Below are positions 63,927 through 64,000 of a stretch of DNA of 64,000 bases, piece after piece. A program made the translations under genes and the position numbers. Under the pieces are notes generated by a model, which was not told the origin of the DNA, did no database searches, and was given only the letters and a program-made list of their open reading frames with translations. This DNA comes from Pseudoalteromonas sp. H105 (lineage in GTDB: Bacteria; Pseudomonadota; Gammaproteobacteria; Enterobacterales; Alteromonadaceae), in contig NZ_LOFH01000008.1 in NCBI RefSeq assembly GCF_001469215.1, forward strand, positions 1-64,000, given 5' to 3'. Within the stretch, counting starts at the first letter, position 1. Each line of letters begins with the position of its first letter.

Positions 63927-64000
63927 TTAACCATAACAACAAAATTTACGAAGTTTACATTTCTGGTATGCGAGAAGGGCGTGTTAGTAGATAAGCCATG

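Noticed and set aside
63969..63978. GGGCGTGTTAG near the right edge as another end of the MITE-like element
   Set aside because: Only about ten bases match and the TTGA of the terminal repeat is lost; the window ends before it could be confirmed.

Overview
The window looks like a chromosome segment from a marine gammaproteobacterium of the Alteromonadales, most likely Pseudoalteromonas. The evidence is an AT-rich genome, the rRNA type, a creBCD locus, several TonB-dependent receptors, a DeoR-type regulator next to glmS, and short palindromic repeat elements. The genus is an inference from gene content; no database was searched.

Layout. 1-1025: the 3' end of an rrn operon (23S, 5S), then a decayed second 5S copy, each followed by a terminator-like hairpin. 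1.2-4.8 kb: creB-creC-creD envelope-stress system. 4.8-8.5 kb: mltD, a LytTR regulator and a divergent membrane acyltransferase. 8.5-18.6 kb: a two-component system of the sigma-54 activator type, divergent from an exporter operon (HlyD-type adaptor, ABC ATPase, two large MacB/FtsX-type permeases). The shared control region shows two palindromes 33 bp apart and a -24/-12 promoter. 18.6-24.3 kb: an acetyltransferase/aspartyl-protease pair, a DeoR regulator with three repeated boxes, glmS and an esterase.

24.3-36.3 kb is an accessory island. It is bordered on the left by a decayed piece of glmS and on the right by a decayed piece of the esterase, in the same order and strand as the intact neighbours. 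A tandem duplication of glmS-esterase, whose second copy received foreign cargo, would explain this. The cargo holds a serine hydrolase, an anti-sigma/ECF sigma pair, a ToxR-like TPR regulator, and an operon of a CPBP protease, a secreted protein of unknown function, a membrane protein carrying a flavinylation-like SGAT motif, and a metallo-beta-lactamase-fold hydrolase. It ends with a small barrel-like protein and an M23 lipoprotein.

36.4-41.3 kb: a DEAD-box helicase, a 268-bp MITE-like element and a tricorn-type protease. 41.4-48.9 kb is a zinc-homeostasis locus: a His-rich TonB receptor and an AztD-like His-rich lipoprotein on one strand. Zur, a MerC-domain protein, a dihydroorotase paralogue and FolE2 lie on the other. 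Two identical 20-bp Zur-like sites overlap a good sigma-70 promoter in front of the receptor. A second receptor at 50.7 kb, of siderophore type, has a perfect gammaproteobacterial Zur palindrome just upstream and is coupled to a DUF1624 acyltransferase-like protein. It may take up a zinc-chelating compound.

49-64 kb also holds a double-receiver response regulator, DUF3297, an IS256-like transposase remnant, nudB, a LysR regulator, an ABC/FtsX/AttH lipoprotein operon and a lipoprotein with nine Asp-Gly-Ser-Gly repeats. The window closes with a PepSY-DUF2271-DUF4198 operon with a predicted covalent-FMN site, preceded by a Fur-like half-site.
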